From Acidobacteria bacterium RIFCSPLOWO2_02_FULL_67_21 (GTDB lineage: Bacteria; Acidobacteriota; Vicinamibacteria; Vicinamibacterales; UBA2999), in contig MEKU01000004.1 of the NCBI GenBank assembly GCA_001767195.1, positions 24,736 to 59,193 on the forward strand: 34,458 nt of DNA, written 5' to 3'. The notes beneath the pieces are model-generated. The model was not told where the DNA came from. It searched no databases and saw nothing but the letters and a program-made list of their open reading frames with translations. Shown here piece by piece: positions 1 through 6,622 of this stretch. Position numbers and translations under genes: made by a program. Numbering within the stretch: the first letter of the stretch is position 1; the number at the start of each line of letters is the position of its first letter.

Positions 1-60
1 CAGGTACGCGCCGAGCCGTGCCGCGGCGTCCCGAGCGGGGGAGAACGTCAGGAGCTTCAT
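1..60 (-). CDS. Fumarylacetoacetate hydrolase family protein (5' end only)
   Basis: Only the first 20 codons lie in the window; the rest runs off the left edge. The reading begins MKLLTFSPARDAAARLGAYL, which resembles the usual N-terminus of fumarylacetoacetate hydrolase (FAH) family enzymes, where a short MKL(V/L)TF strand is followed by an arginine-leucine-glycine segment. FAH-family enzymes cleave or hydrate C-C bonds in late steps of aromatic catabolism. The ATG overlaps the TGA of the upstream alpha/beta hydrolase as ATGA, so the two are probably translationally coupled and share an operon. The assignment rests on a short N-terminus plus context and could be wrong. Confidence 0.5.
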   Translation of the reverse strand, partial: MKLLTFSPARDAAARLGAYL

Positions 61-857
61 GGCAGCGACTCCAGAAACTCGTCGAGAGCCAGGTTGTACG
101 CGGTCGGGTTCTCGAGGCTGCTGACGTGGCCCGTGTCCTGAATGACACGCAGGTGCGAGCCTCTGATGGCGCGGTTGAGCGCCGGCCCTGCGCCGGACGG
201 AATGAACCCATCGTCGCTTCCGGTCGTGATCAACGTCGGCACGTCGATGGATCCCAGCACGGCGGTCTCGTCCGCCCTTGCCGCCATCGCCTCGAGCGTC
301 GCGGCGTTGGCGTCCGCGCTGACCGTCAGGTTCATCATCGTGACCGCGTCGAGCACCCAGGGGCGGCGCTCGAGGGTCCGGGGCGATAGTCGCTTCGGCG
401 CGCCCGTGCGGACGAACTCGGCCAGCCCATGCTGCCGGATCGCGGCGATCTGGGCGCGGCGGCGCGCCACGATCTCGTCCGAGTCGTGCTCGGCCTTGGT
501 GTTGCTGAGCACGAGCGCTCCGATCCACGAGGCGTCGCGGGCCCACATCCGCAGCGCGAGGTAGCCGCCCATCGAGATGCCGGCGACGATCGCGCGCTGC
601 AGTCCCAGCTGGGCGAACAGCTCGAGATAGGACTCCGCGATGCGATCGACGGTGTGCGCCCCGGGCTCGAACGTCGAGTCCCCATGGCCCGGCATGTCGG
701 GTGCGACGACCCGGTAGCCCTTCTCGAGGCAGTGCGTGAGCTGCGGAAACCACATGGCCTTGGTATGGCCGAAGCTGTGGAGAAAGACGATGGGGCGCCC
801 GGCGCCGCTGTCGTAGTAGGCGATCTCGACGCCGCTGGAGACGCGCCGCCTGTTCAC
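57..857 (-). CDS. Alpha/beta hydrolase
   Basis: A 266-residue alpha/beta-hydrolase-fold enzyme with no signal peptide, so probably cytoplasmic. The oxyanion-side HSFGHTKAMW segment follows strand 3. The nucleophile elbow is GISMGG (Ser of GxSxG), the acid is probably Asp in TTGSDDGF, and the base is His in DTGHVSSLE. The layout resembles 3-oxoadipate enol-lactonase and meta-cleavage-product hydrolases, but the substrate cannot be read from sequence. The ORF track begins at a TTG at 902. I prefer the GTG at 857 because GGGAG lies five bases upstream and homology-like sequence starts there. The gene overlaps the FAH-like gene by four bases and is divergent from a decarboxylase-like gene, which together suggest an aromatic-catabolism role. 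Confidence 0.85.
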   Translation of the reverse strand: MNRRRVSSGVEIAYYDSGAGRPIVFLHSFGHTKAMWFPQLTHCLEKGYRVVAPDMPGHGDSTFEPGAHTVDRIAESYLELFAQLGLQRAIVAGISMGGYLALRMWARDASWIGALVLSNTKAEHDSDEIVARRRAQIAAIRQHGLAEFVRTGAPKRLSPRTLERRPWVLDAVTMMNLTVSADANAATLEAMAARADETAVLGSIDVPTLITTGSDDGFIPSGAGPALNRAIRGSHLRVIQDTGHVSSLENPTAYNLALDEFLESLP

Positions 858-920
858 GCGCGCTCCCGGGTCTTCTGTGGTCCGTGGTACAAGATTCGTC
901 AATTATGCGTGAACTCAATT

Positions 921-975
921 CTCTTGCCCCCTTCTCCCCTCGCCCCCTTGCCCCCTTGCCCCCTCGCCCCCTTCG
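921..975. repeat. C-rich low-complexity repeat (CCCCTTG type)
   Basis: Iterated CCCCTTG / CCCCTCG units lie between the divergent hydrolase and decarboxylase-like genes. The complementary strand has at least four runs of four or five G separated by short linkers, the pattern of a G-quadruplex-forming sequence. A second tract of the same composition and orientation lies just after the decarboxylase-like gene. Confidence 0.8.
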
Positions 976-987
976 CGCGGAGCTCCC

Positions 988-1983
988 ATGTCCAGACTGC
1001 CATTGAGCTTTGCCTGCGGCCCGTACGACCGCATGGAGGCGTTGCGGTACGGCCAGATCGAGGTCGAGGGGATCGACCTGCGATTCATCCCGATCCAGGC
1101 GCCCCGCGAGATCTTCGATCGGATGGTCGGCGGGCGGGAGTTCGACGTCTCCGAGCTGTCGCTGGCCGAGTATGTCAGCCTCGAGGCCGGGGGCGACAAT
1201 CCGTTCATCGCCATCCCGGTGTTTCCGTCCAAGGCGTTTCGCCACAGCTTCATCTGCATCAACCGGCAGGCGGGCATACAGGGCCCCAAGGACCTGGCGG
1301 GCAAGCGGATCGGCACGCCGCTCTACACGATGACGGCGGCCATCTGGATTCGCGGCGACATGGAGAACATCTACGGCGTCGATCTGTCGGGCGTGCGGTG
1401 GGTTCAGGGAGCGATGGAGAAGCCGGGCACGCACGGCCGGCCGCCGGCGCCGCCGAAACTGCTCAAGCCGATTGCCATCACGCCGAACACATCGGACAAA
1501 TCACTGTCCGACATGCTGGCCGACGGCGAGATCGACGCGGTGCTCGGCTCGCGGATGCCGGAGTCGGTCCGCACGCATCCCGACAAGGTGACGCACCTGT
1601 TTCCGAATTTCCGGGAGGAAGAGAAGCGGTACTACCAGCAGTACCGGATCCATCCGATCATGCACCTCGTCGTGATCCGGAAGGACGTCTACCGGCAGCA
1701 CCCGTGGATTGCGCAGAGCCTGTTCAAGGCGTTCGTGGCGGCGAAGGACTGGGCGGTGCAGATGATGTATTTCTCGGGGGCCCAGCGCTACATGCTGCCG
1801 TGGCTGTTCGACGACCTGCGGGAGGTCGACGAGATCTTTGGAGGCGATCCGTGGCCGTACGGCCTGGAGGAGAACCGCCCGACGCTGGCCGCCTTCATGC
1901 GGTACATGCGGCAGCAGGGGTTCATCCGCGAGGAGCTGCCGCTCGAAAGCCTCTTCGCGCCGCTTCATGGGCGCGTGACGTGA
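988..1983 (+). CDS. 4,5-dihydroxyphthalate decarboxylase-like protein
   Basis: A 331-residue protein opening with LSFACGPYDRMEAL, then EGIDLRF and a PREIFDRM segment. These are characteristic of the 4,5-dihydroxyphthalate decarboxylase (Pht5-like) branch of the periplasmic-binding-protein fold, and the length matches that family (about 330). Known members convert 4,5-dihydroxyphthalate to protocatechuate. There is no signal peptide, which favours a cytoplasmic enzyme over a transporter binding protein of the NMT1/TauA type. It starts at ATG with GGAG about six bases upstream. It is divergent from an alpha/beta hydrolase and FAH-like gene and flanked on both sides by C-rich repeats. The substrate is uncertain because many homologues in soil bacteria are uncharacterised. 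Confidence 0.75.
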   Translation: MSRLPLSFACGPYDRMEALRYGQIEVEGIDLRFIPIQAPREIFDRMVGGREFDVSELSLAEYVSLEAGGDNPFIAIPVFPSKAFRHSFICINRQAGIQGPKDLAGKRIGTPLYTMTAAIWIRGDMENIYGVDLSGVRWVQGAMEKPGTHGRPPAPPKLLKPIAITPNTSDKSLSDMLADGEIDAVLGSRMPESVRTHPDKVTHLFPNFREEEKRYYQQYRIHPIMHLVVIRKDVYRQHPWIAQSLFKAFVAAKDWAVQMMYFSGAQRYMLPWLFDDLREVDEIFGGDPWPYGLEENRPTLAAFMRYMRQQGFIREELPLESLFAPLHGRVT

Positions 1984-1988
1984 CGCTG

Positions 1989-2026
1989 TTCCCCTTGCCC
2001 CTTGCCCCCCGCCCCTTGCCCCCTCG
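1989..2026. repeat. C-rich low-complexity repeat, second copy
   Basis: CCCCTTGCCCCTTGCCCC-type sequence lies directly after the decarboxylase-like gene and three bases before the stop of the convergent CHRD gene. It has the same unit and orientation as the tract at 921-975. The opposite strand again has four or more G-runs with short loops. Confidence 0.75.
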
Positions 2027-2028
2027 AC

Positions 2029-2493
2029 CTACTGGACGCGCGTGAGCTGCCCGCGCGCGAAGCCGCCGGGATTGAGCGGTGAGTGCACGTTGAAGTAATA
2101 GCCCGCGGGGTTGGCCGTAATCGCCTGCACGAGCGCGGCATCCGCCGGTACGCTCGCCTTGAACTCGACCGTGCCGTCCGCCAGCGCCACTGGTGCGGCG
2201 CTGACGATTCCGGTGCTCAGGACCACCGGCCCATTGACACCGGCGGCTCCGGGGTGAATGTGCGCGCCGACAATCCTGGTGTCAGCCGGGAAGTTGGTGA
2301 GCTGGAAGTAGAAATGCGCGGTGCTGCCGTCGAACGCGATCTGCGCGGCGCCGCGTCCCGTCGATTCCGCGTTGCCGACCGGCGGCACTTCGTTGGATGG
2401 GCTGAGCACCGCAGAGAAGACGAGCGGCGGCGTCGAAGGGCTCGCCGGATTGTCGTCGCAGCCGCCGCAGAACACCGCCAGGGCCAACACCAT
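2029..2493 (-). CDS. CHRD domain lipoprotein
   Basis: A protein of about 154 residues. The N-terminus MVLALAVFCGGCDDNPAS looks like a short lipoprotein signal ending at a Cys, followed by a low-complexity linker. The remainder is a CHRD domain: LSPSNEVPPV, then AHFYFQLTNF, AHIHPGAAGVNGPVV and a final PGGFARGQL. CHRD domains occur in chordin and in many bacterial exported proteins; their biochemical role is unknown. The signal is oddly short and uncharged if it starts at the ATG at 2493. A GTG at 2523, inside the adjacent palindromic repeat, would add MLGFSRAPAT and supply an arginine. The start is therefore unsettled. The long ORF in the track extends through the DinB gene and is mostly a shadow. 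Confidence 0.75.
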   Translation of the reverse strand: MVLALAVFCGGCDDNPASPSTPPLVFSAVLSPSNEVPPVGNAESTGRGAAQIAFDGSTAHFYFQLTNFPADTRIVGAHIHPGAAGVNGPVVLSTGIVSAAPVALADGTVEFKASVPADAALVQAITANPAGYYFNVHSPLNPGGFARGQLTRVQ

Positions 2494-2503
2494 CGTCGCC
2501 GGG

Positions 2504-2584
2504 GCTCGGCTGAAGCCGAGCACTACGTACGCGTGCGGTACGGAGTACGCGGGCAGTACGTAGTGCCCGGCTTCAGCCGGGCCC
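2504..2584. repeat. Paired palindromic repeat (CGTAGTGCCCGGC family, copy 1)
   Basis: Two hairpins face each other: GCTCGGCTGAAGCCGAGC on the left and GCCCGGCTTCAGCCGGGC on the right. Each is bordered on its inner side by ACTACGTAC or its complement, with a roughly 25-base spacer rich in GTAC. The left hairpin differs from the right at both members of one base pair, so pairing is kept. It lies between the stop of the DinB gene and the start of the CHRD gene on the minus strand. Confidence 0.85.
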
Positions 2585-2585
2585 G

Positions 2586-3116
2586 TTACGGCCGCTGACT
2601 GGCCGGCGGCACCAGGCCGTTCAGACGCAGGTACACCACCATCTGGCCGTAGATGTCCTGCGAGTGCGCGATGGCGAAATACGCAATGCGCGCGCGCGTC
2701 GCCTGGCCCATGAAGCGCGGCCCCATCACCGCCTCCGCCAGCTGCTGATCGCTGAACTCCTTGAGCGCCGCGGCGCCGAAGTCGAACGACTGCTCGAGCG
2801 CCCGCAGCGCGCCGGCCTTGTCGGTCGCCTTGGTATTGACCGCGGGGGCCGTCGTCTTGGCACCCAGCGTGCCGAGCAGCCCGAGGTTCACCCCGGCGAC
2901 GTGCGTGATCTGCTCCGCATAGCTGCGCTGGGCCGGGGTCGCCTTGAAGCCGAACTTGTCCTCCGGCATCTCGGCGGCAATCTTCATCATGAGATCCTTC
3001 TGCGCCGCCCAGTCCTTCTGGAGGTCGCCGGCCAGCGTGACGCCCTGAGCGGACGGCCGCGCGAGCGACGCAAGGACCAAGGCCACACCGAACAACATCC
3101 GACATCCAAGCTTCAT
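2586..3116 (-). CDS. Exported DinB-like protein
   Basis: A 176-residue protein with a signal peptide (MKLGCRMLFGVALVLASLARPSAQG) and then a DinB four-helix domain. Family features are the first-helix pattern LAGDLQKDWAAQKDLMMKIAAEMPEDKFGFKATP, the QITHVAGVN segment and the C-terminal YGQMVVYLRLNGLVPPAS. DinB proteins usually bind a metal through three histidines, two of them in H-x-x-x-H-Y-G. Here that motif reads HSQDIYG, so one expected histidine is isoleucine and metal binding may be lost or altered. The start at 3116 has a strong GGGAGG five bases upstream, which is better than the ORF-track start at 3155. Its role is unknown; export of a DinB domain is common in acidobacterial gene sets as I know them. 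Confidence 0.82.
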   Translation of the reverse strand: MKLGCRMLFGVALVLASLARPSAQGVTLAGDLQKDWAAQKDLMMKIAAEMPEDKFGFKATPAQRSYAEQITHVAGVNLGLLGTLGAKTTAPAVNTKATDKAGALRALEQSFDFGAAALKEFSDQQLAEAVMGPRFMGQATRARIAYFAIAHSQDIYGQMVVYLRLNGLVPPASQRP

Positions 3117-3239
3117 CAAGTCCTCCCGAGAAACAGGTGTGACGACAACCGTCAATCCGACGGATCATACCCTGAGACGCCTCGCCGCAGCTGCAGCCGG
3201 CAGGGTAGTCTTGATGCGCACGTTCAGGAGGCGACGCGC

Positions 3240-4091
3240 ATGACACATGTGTTCCACCCCACGGATTTTTCCCCGGCAAGCGATGTGGCGTTCGCCCACG
3301 CGCTCAAGCTGGCGCTCGTCAGCGTCGGGGCGCTGACGGTCTTTCACTACGCGCACCGCGACGAGGCGGAGCAGGAGCAGCATGAATTTCCAGCCGTCCG
3401 CGACACGCTGACGCAGTGGGGCCTGCTGCCGCCGGACAGCCCGCGGACCGCCGTGGGGGCGACGCTCGGGATTCACGTCCGCAAGGTGGCCATTGGCGGG
3501 GACGACCCCATCGACGCGATCTCGAGCTACATCGACAGGCACCCGGCTGACCTGATTGTGCTCGCCACGCATCAGCGAAGCGGCGTCGCCCGCTGGCTGT
3601 ACCGCGAGGTGGCGGCGCCGCTCGCGCGCCGCCTCCAGGTGCCGGCGCTCTTCGTCCCTCCAGACGTGGACGGATTCGTGGACATCAAGACCGGCACCGT
3701 GCGCCTGCGCCGCATCGTCGTCCCGGTCGACAGGCACCCGAACCCCGGCACCGTGATCGACGCGCTGCCCGGATTCATCGCTTCGCTCTCGGCCGGCCCG
3801 GTCAGCGTGGACCTCGTGCACGTCGGCACCGCCGCGACGATGCCGCATCTCCGCCTTCCGGAGGAGGGCGGCAACATCACCTGGACGACGCGCGTGGCGG
3901 AGGGACCGGTGCTGGAGGAGATCCTGCGCTCCGCGGCGGTACCGCCGGCGGATCTGGTGGTGATGTCTACCGAAGGCCGCCGCGGCTTCCTGGACGCCCT
4001 GCGCGGCAGCACGACCGAGCAGGTCGTGCGGACGGCGGGCTGTCCGGTGCTCGCGATCCCGGCGGCCGCGGTGGAAGCCGCTCCTGTGTGA
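3240..4091 (+). CDS. Tandem universal stress protein (UspA family)
   Basis: A 283-residue protein made of two Usp domains. Domain 1 (about 1-140) starts MTHVFHPTDFSPASDVAF and ends LARRLQVPALFVP. Domain 2 (about 155-278) starts LRRIVVPVDRHP and ends with GRRGFLDALRGSTTEQV and AGCPVLAIP, the usual glycine-rich nucleotide-binding signature of UspA. Domain 1 has HQRSGVARWLYREVAAPLARR in the same place and lacks the Gly-Ser pair, so only domain 2 may bind ATP. It is a cytoplasmic stress-response factor. The ATG at 3240 is preceded by AGGAGG eight bases away; the ORF track starts about 580 bases too early. It is divergent from the DinB gene and convergent with the NHL gene. Confidence 0.9.
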   Translation: MTHVFHPTDFSPASDVAFAHALKLALVSVGALTVFHYAHRDEAEQEQHEFPAVRDTLTQWGLLPPDSPRTAVGATLGIHVRKVAIGGDDPIDAISSYIDRHPADLIVLATHQRSGVARWLYREVAAPLARRLQVPALFVPPDVDGFVDIKTGTVRLRRIVVPVDRHPNPGTVIDALPGFIASLSAGPVSVDLVHVGTAATMPHLRLPEEGGNITWTTRVAEGPVLEEILRSAAVPPADLVVMSTEGRRGFLDALRGSTTEQVVRTAGCPVLAIPAAAVEAAPV

Positions 4092-4106
4092 TCGTCGCTT
4101 CCACGT

Positions 4107-4177
4107 TGCCACAGAGTCACAGAGACACAGAGAAAAATTGGACTCAAGAATCTCTGTGGCTCTGTGTCTCTGTGGCC
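4107..4177. repeat. CACAGAG hairpin repeat, copy 1 (probable bidirectional terminator)
   Basis: GCCACAGAGTCACAGAGACACAGAGA is followed by an A/T-rich loop and then by TCTCTGTGGCTCTGTGTCTCTGTGGC, giving a long near-perfect stem. It lies between two convergent genes (the Usp gene and the NHL gene), where it could end transcription from both sides. A second copy occurs at 27039-27097. Confidence 0.8.
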
Positions 4178-4190
4178 CGTCACGTTTTGA

Positions 4191-5342
4191 CTACGGGCGC
4201 GGGGGCGGCAGCAGTGCGCCCCTCGGCGCGCCCATGCCCTTGACGACGAACCGCTGGAACCGCCGGCCGTCAAAGTTCTCGCCCACGTAGAGGTTCCCGC
4301 GGCTGTCGGCCGCCAGCGCGTGCGGCACGTTCAGGAACCCGCCGAAGATCCCCTGCTGGCCGATGCGGTCGACCACCTCCAGCGTGTCGCGGCGGAGGAT
4401 CCAGACGTGATGGTTGGCGCCGTCGATCACGTACAGGAAGCGCTGGTCGGGCGAGAAGGCGAGCCCTGACGCGGCGCCGGCCAGCAGCGTCCTCCGCGCG
4501 ATGAACCCCTCGCGTACGAACGCGCCGTCGGTCTTGAAGACCTGAATGCGGTTGTTCGGGCGATCGGCGACGTACACGAATCCGTCCTTCGAGACCGCCA
4601 CATTGTGGGGCAGCCGGAATTGCCGGGCCGGGGGTGCATCCGGATTGTAGGGACCCAGGTCGGTGTCGTCCGGCGCGTTGCCGTACGCGCCCCAGAGACG
4701 TTTGACGGCCAGCGTGTCGATGTCGAGCACGATCACGCGGCGGTTCCGGTAGCCGTCGGCGACGTAGAGCTCGTTGGCGGCGGGATCGACCGTCAGATTC
4801 GCCGGGCCGCCGAGATTCTCGCGATCGGCGCTCCCCTTGCCGCGGCCCTGTCGCCCGAACTGCGCGAGGAACCTGCCCTGCCGGGTGAACTTGAGGACAT
4901 GGGCGTCTTTCGCGCCGCTGCCGCCGATCCAGACGTTGTCCTTGTGGTCCACGACGATGCCATGTTCGATCTGCGGCCATTCGTAGCCGTCGCCCGGGCC
5001 GCCCCACGACGCGACGAGCGTGCCGGCCTGATCGAACTCGAGCACGGGCGGCGCCGGGATGCAGCAGTCCGCTTTCGGCGGCGTGTCGTCCGCTCCAGCG
5101 AACCGTTCGTTCGCCTGCAGCGGGGCAGGCCGATGCAGCACCCAGATGTGATCGCGGCCGTCGACGGCCATCCCGCCGATGGCGCCGATCGCCCACTGCG
5201 CGGGCAGCGGCTGCGGAAACGTCGGGTCGTACTGGAACGTCGGCACGCTCGCGCGTGATGGCGCCTGCGTGAAGAGAACCGCCTGCGATGCGATCGCCGC
5301 CGCCGCGATCGTCACCGCTCGAAGCACACGGGATCGGGGCAT
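4191..5342 (-). CDS. Exported NHL-repeat beta-propeller protein
   Basis: About 383 residues with an N-terminal signal (MPRSRVLRAVTIAAAAIASQAVLFTQAPS) and six or so NHL/peptidyl-glycine-lyase-like blades. Repeated blade signatures are GGMAVDGRDHIWVLHRP, HGIVVDHKDNVWIGGS, NLTVDPAANELYVADGYRNRRVIV, NVAVSKDGFVYVADRPNNRIQVF, GLAFSPDQRFLYVIDGANHHVWI and ALAADSRGNLYVGEN. It is probably a secreted or periplasmic binding or scaffolding protein; no catalytic residues can be named. The start was chosen at the second of two adjacent ATGs (5345 and 5342) because AAGGAG sits seven bases before it. It is preceded by mscL on the same strand, with about 40 bases between them. Confidence 0.85.
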   Translation of the reverse strand: MPRSRVLRAVTIAAAAIASQAVLFTQAPSRASVPTFQYDPTFPQPLPAQWAIGAIGGMAVDGRDHIWVLHRPAPLQANERFAGADDTPPKADCCIPAPPVLEFDQAGTLVASWGGPGDGYEWPQIEHGIVVDHKDNVWIGGSGAKDAHVLKFTRQGRFLAQFGRQGRGKGSADRENLGGPANLTVDPAANELYVADGYRNRRVIVLDIDTLAVKRLWGAYGNAPDDTDLGPYNPDAPPARQFRLPHNVAVSKDGFVYVADRPNNRIQVFKTDGAFVREGFIARRTLLAGAASGLAFSPDQRFLYVIDGANHHVWILRRDTLEVVDRIGQQGIFGGFLNVPHALAADSRGNLYVGENFDGRRFQRFVVKGMGAPRGALLPPPRP

Positions 5343-5385
5343 CATCCGTCTCCTTGTCTGCCGGCTCATTGTAGGCGCGTGTCCA

Positions 5386-5841
5386 TCAGCGACCGGCTGA
5401 CGCCTGGAGGTCCGACGTGCAGTGCGGGCACCGCGTCGCCTTGACCGGGATCGTGGTCGCGCAGAACGGGCAGTCCCGGCTCGTCGGCGCCGCCGGCGGC
5501 TCGCGTGCGCTCATGATGCGGTTGACCGGCTTCACCATGAGAAAGACGCTGAAGCCCACGATCACGAAGCCGATCGCCTCGTTGATGAACTGACCGTACG
5601 CGATGACGGGAATCCCCTGCGCCTTCGCTTCGGCCAGCGAGGCGGGGATGCCCTTCGAGGCATCGAGCACGTGAAACAGGCTCGAGAAATCGACCCGGCC
5701 CGTGATCAGGCCGATGGGCGGCATCAGGATCCCGTCGACCAGCGTCGACACGATCCGGCCGAACGCCGCGCCCATGATGACGGCGACCGCCAGGTCCATC
5801 ACGTTGCCGCGGGCGATGAATGCACGGAACTCTTTCAACAT
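5386..5841 (-). CDS. mscL: Large-conductance mechanosensitive channel MscL with C-terminal zinc ribbon
   Basis: A 151-residue MscL. The N-terminal helix is MLKEFRAFIARGNVMDLAVAVIMGAAFGRIV, with TM1 at about residues 15-40, a periplasmic loop with GRVDFSSLF, and TM2 at about 85-107 (GQFINEAIGFVIVGFSVFLMVK). MscL opens under membrane tension to release solutes on osmotic downshift. After TM2 the usual short cytoplasmic helix is replaced or followed by a Cys4 zinc-ribbon: CPFC (124-127), ten residues, CPHC (138-141). E. coli MscL (136 residues) lacks this. The ATG at 5841 has GGAGG five bases upstream; the 230-residue ORF in the track starts too early, running through the repeat. Confidence 0.93.
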   Translation of the reverse strand: MLKEFRAFIARGNVMDLAVAVIMGAAFGRIVSTLVDGILMPPIGLITGRVDFSSLFHVLDASKGIPASLAEAKAQGIPVIAYGQFINEAIGFVIVGFSVFLMVKPVNRIMSAREPPAAPTSRDCPFCATTIPVKATRCPHCTSDLQASAGR

Positions 5842-5860
5842 CGATGCCTCCAGGGCAGGA

Positions 5861-5887
5861 GCCCGGCTAAAGCCGGGCACTACGGTA
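5861..5887. repeat. Palindromic repeat (CGTAGTGCCCGGC family, copy 2, short)
   Basis: GCCCGGCTAAAGCCGGGCACTACGG is a single-hairpin version of the family, placed between the divergent mscL and the unknown gene at 5919. It could affect transcription in both directions. Confidence 0.75.
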
Positions 5888-5918
5888 TCGAAGCCGGTGT
5901 GCGGGAGTTTATGCTTAG

Positions 5919-6581
5919 ATGCGGAACATGGCACGTCGATCTGTCTGGGTGAAGGTCCTCGTCTTCGCCGCGGTGCTCGCGGTGCTGGTGTTTCTGTTCC
6001 TCCGATCCGTGCGGACGACGCGGACGGCGCCGTTCGTCGTCGAGCGGGGCATGCTGACCGGCTGGACGCTCGCGGCACGGCCGGGTGGCGACGCCGCGAC
6101 GGCGTGGCTCGGGCTCGGCGCCCCGGAGCGCCTGGCGCCGCCGCTCGGGCGGGAGATCTTCGGGCGCACCGCCGAGTCGCTCGCGTTTCCGTCGGAGCCG
6201 GTGATACCGCTGCTGCTGCAGGCGGAGTTCGACGCCGCGTTTGACGGCCCCGGGATGCCTGACACGATCCTGCGGCTCGCGCGGGATGCCGGGCTCGAGT
6301 CGGGCGTCTGGACGCCGCGCTGCATGGGGTACCGCCGGATCAGCGAGCCCGGCGGGACGAGAAGCGTGTACTTCCTGCTGTTCGAGGGGACGCGGTTCGA
6401 GCGCTTCCGGGATCGGCTGGCGGATCTGCTGCGCGCCGAAGGGCGCGACGCCTCGCGCTTCGATCCGCGGGGGCTCTCACCGGTATTGATGGTGGCGGGC
6501 GGCGACGGCGACTTCGGCCGCTGGATCCCGCTGCGGGCGGATCCAGCGACCGACTGCCTGGCGCCGGTTGAGGTGGAGTAA
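5919..6581 (+). CDS. Unknown membrane-anchored protein
   Basis: A protein of about 220 residues that I do not recognise. The N-terminus is basic (MRNMARRSVWVK), followed by one hydrophobic stretch (VLVFAAVLAVLVFLFL, about residues 14-29), so it is anchored to the membrane or has an uncleaved signal. The rest is soluble, with TAPFVVERGMLTGWTLAARP near the membrane end and a compact region containing RCMGYRRISEPGGTRSVYFLLFEGTRFERFRDRLADLL. The reading frame fits the local GC-rich codon pattern and there is no competing ORF on the other strand. An internal ATG at 5928 is an alternative start; neither has a strong ribosome-binding site. It is convergent with the Vgb-like gene. Confidence 0.7.
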   Translation: MRNMARRSVWVKVLVFAAVLAVLVFLFLRSVRTTRTAPFVVERGMLTGWTLAARPGGDAATAWLGLGAPERLAPPLGREIFGRTAESLAFPSEPVIPLLLQAEFDAAFDGPGMPDTILRLARDAGLESGVWTPRCMGYRRISEPGGTRSVYFLLFEGTRFERFRDRLADLLRAEGRDASRFDPRGLSPVLMVAGGDGDFGRWIPLRADPATDCLAPVEVE

Positions 6582-6601
6582 GGCGGGCCTGAAGGCCCGC
6601 C
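6582..6601. terminator. GC-rich hairpin between convergent genes
   Basis: A perfect 8-bp stem (GGCGGGCC / GGCCCGCC) with a TGAA loop starts at the base after the stop codon of the unknown plus-strand gene and lies about 20 bases from the end of the minus-strand gene. It lacks a T-run, so it may be a dispersed hairpin repeat that serves as a terminator rather than a classical intrinsic terminator. Confidence 0.6.
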
Positions 6602-6622
6602 TCTACGGATTATCTCAGGACG

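Noticed and set aside
988-1983. ABC transporter substrate-binding protein (NMT1/TauA type)
   Set aside because: It lacks a signal peptide or lipobox and carries the N-terminal signature of dihydroxyphthalate decarboxylases; no transporter genes are adjacent.
2029-3279. 416-residue ORF on the minus strand as a single gene
   Set aside because: The upstream two thirds are an out-of-frame reading of the DinB gene and a repeat; only the last 154 codons (CHRD protein) look coding.
4107-4177. Possible CRISPR-like or tandem repeat array because of iterated CACAGAG units
   Set aside because: The units form one hairpin with complementary arms and no spacers; there are no cas genes in the window.
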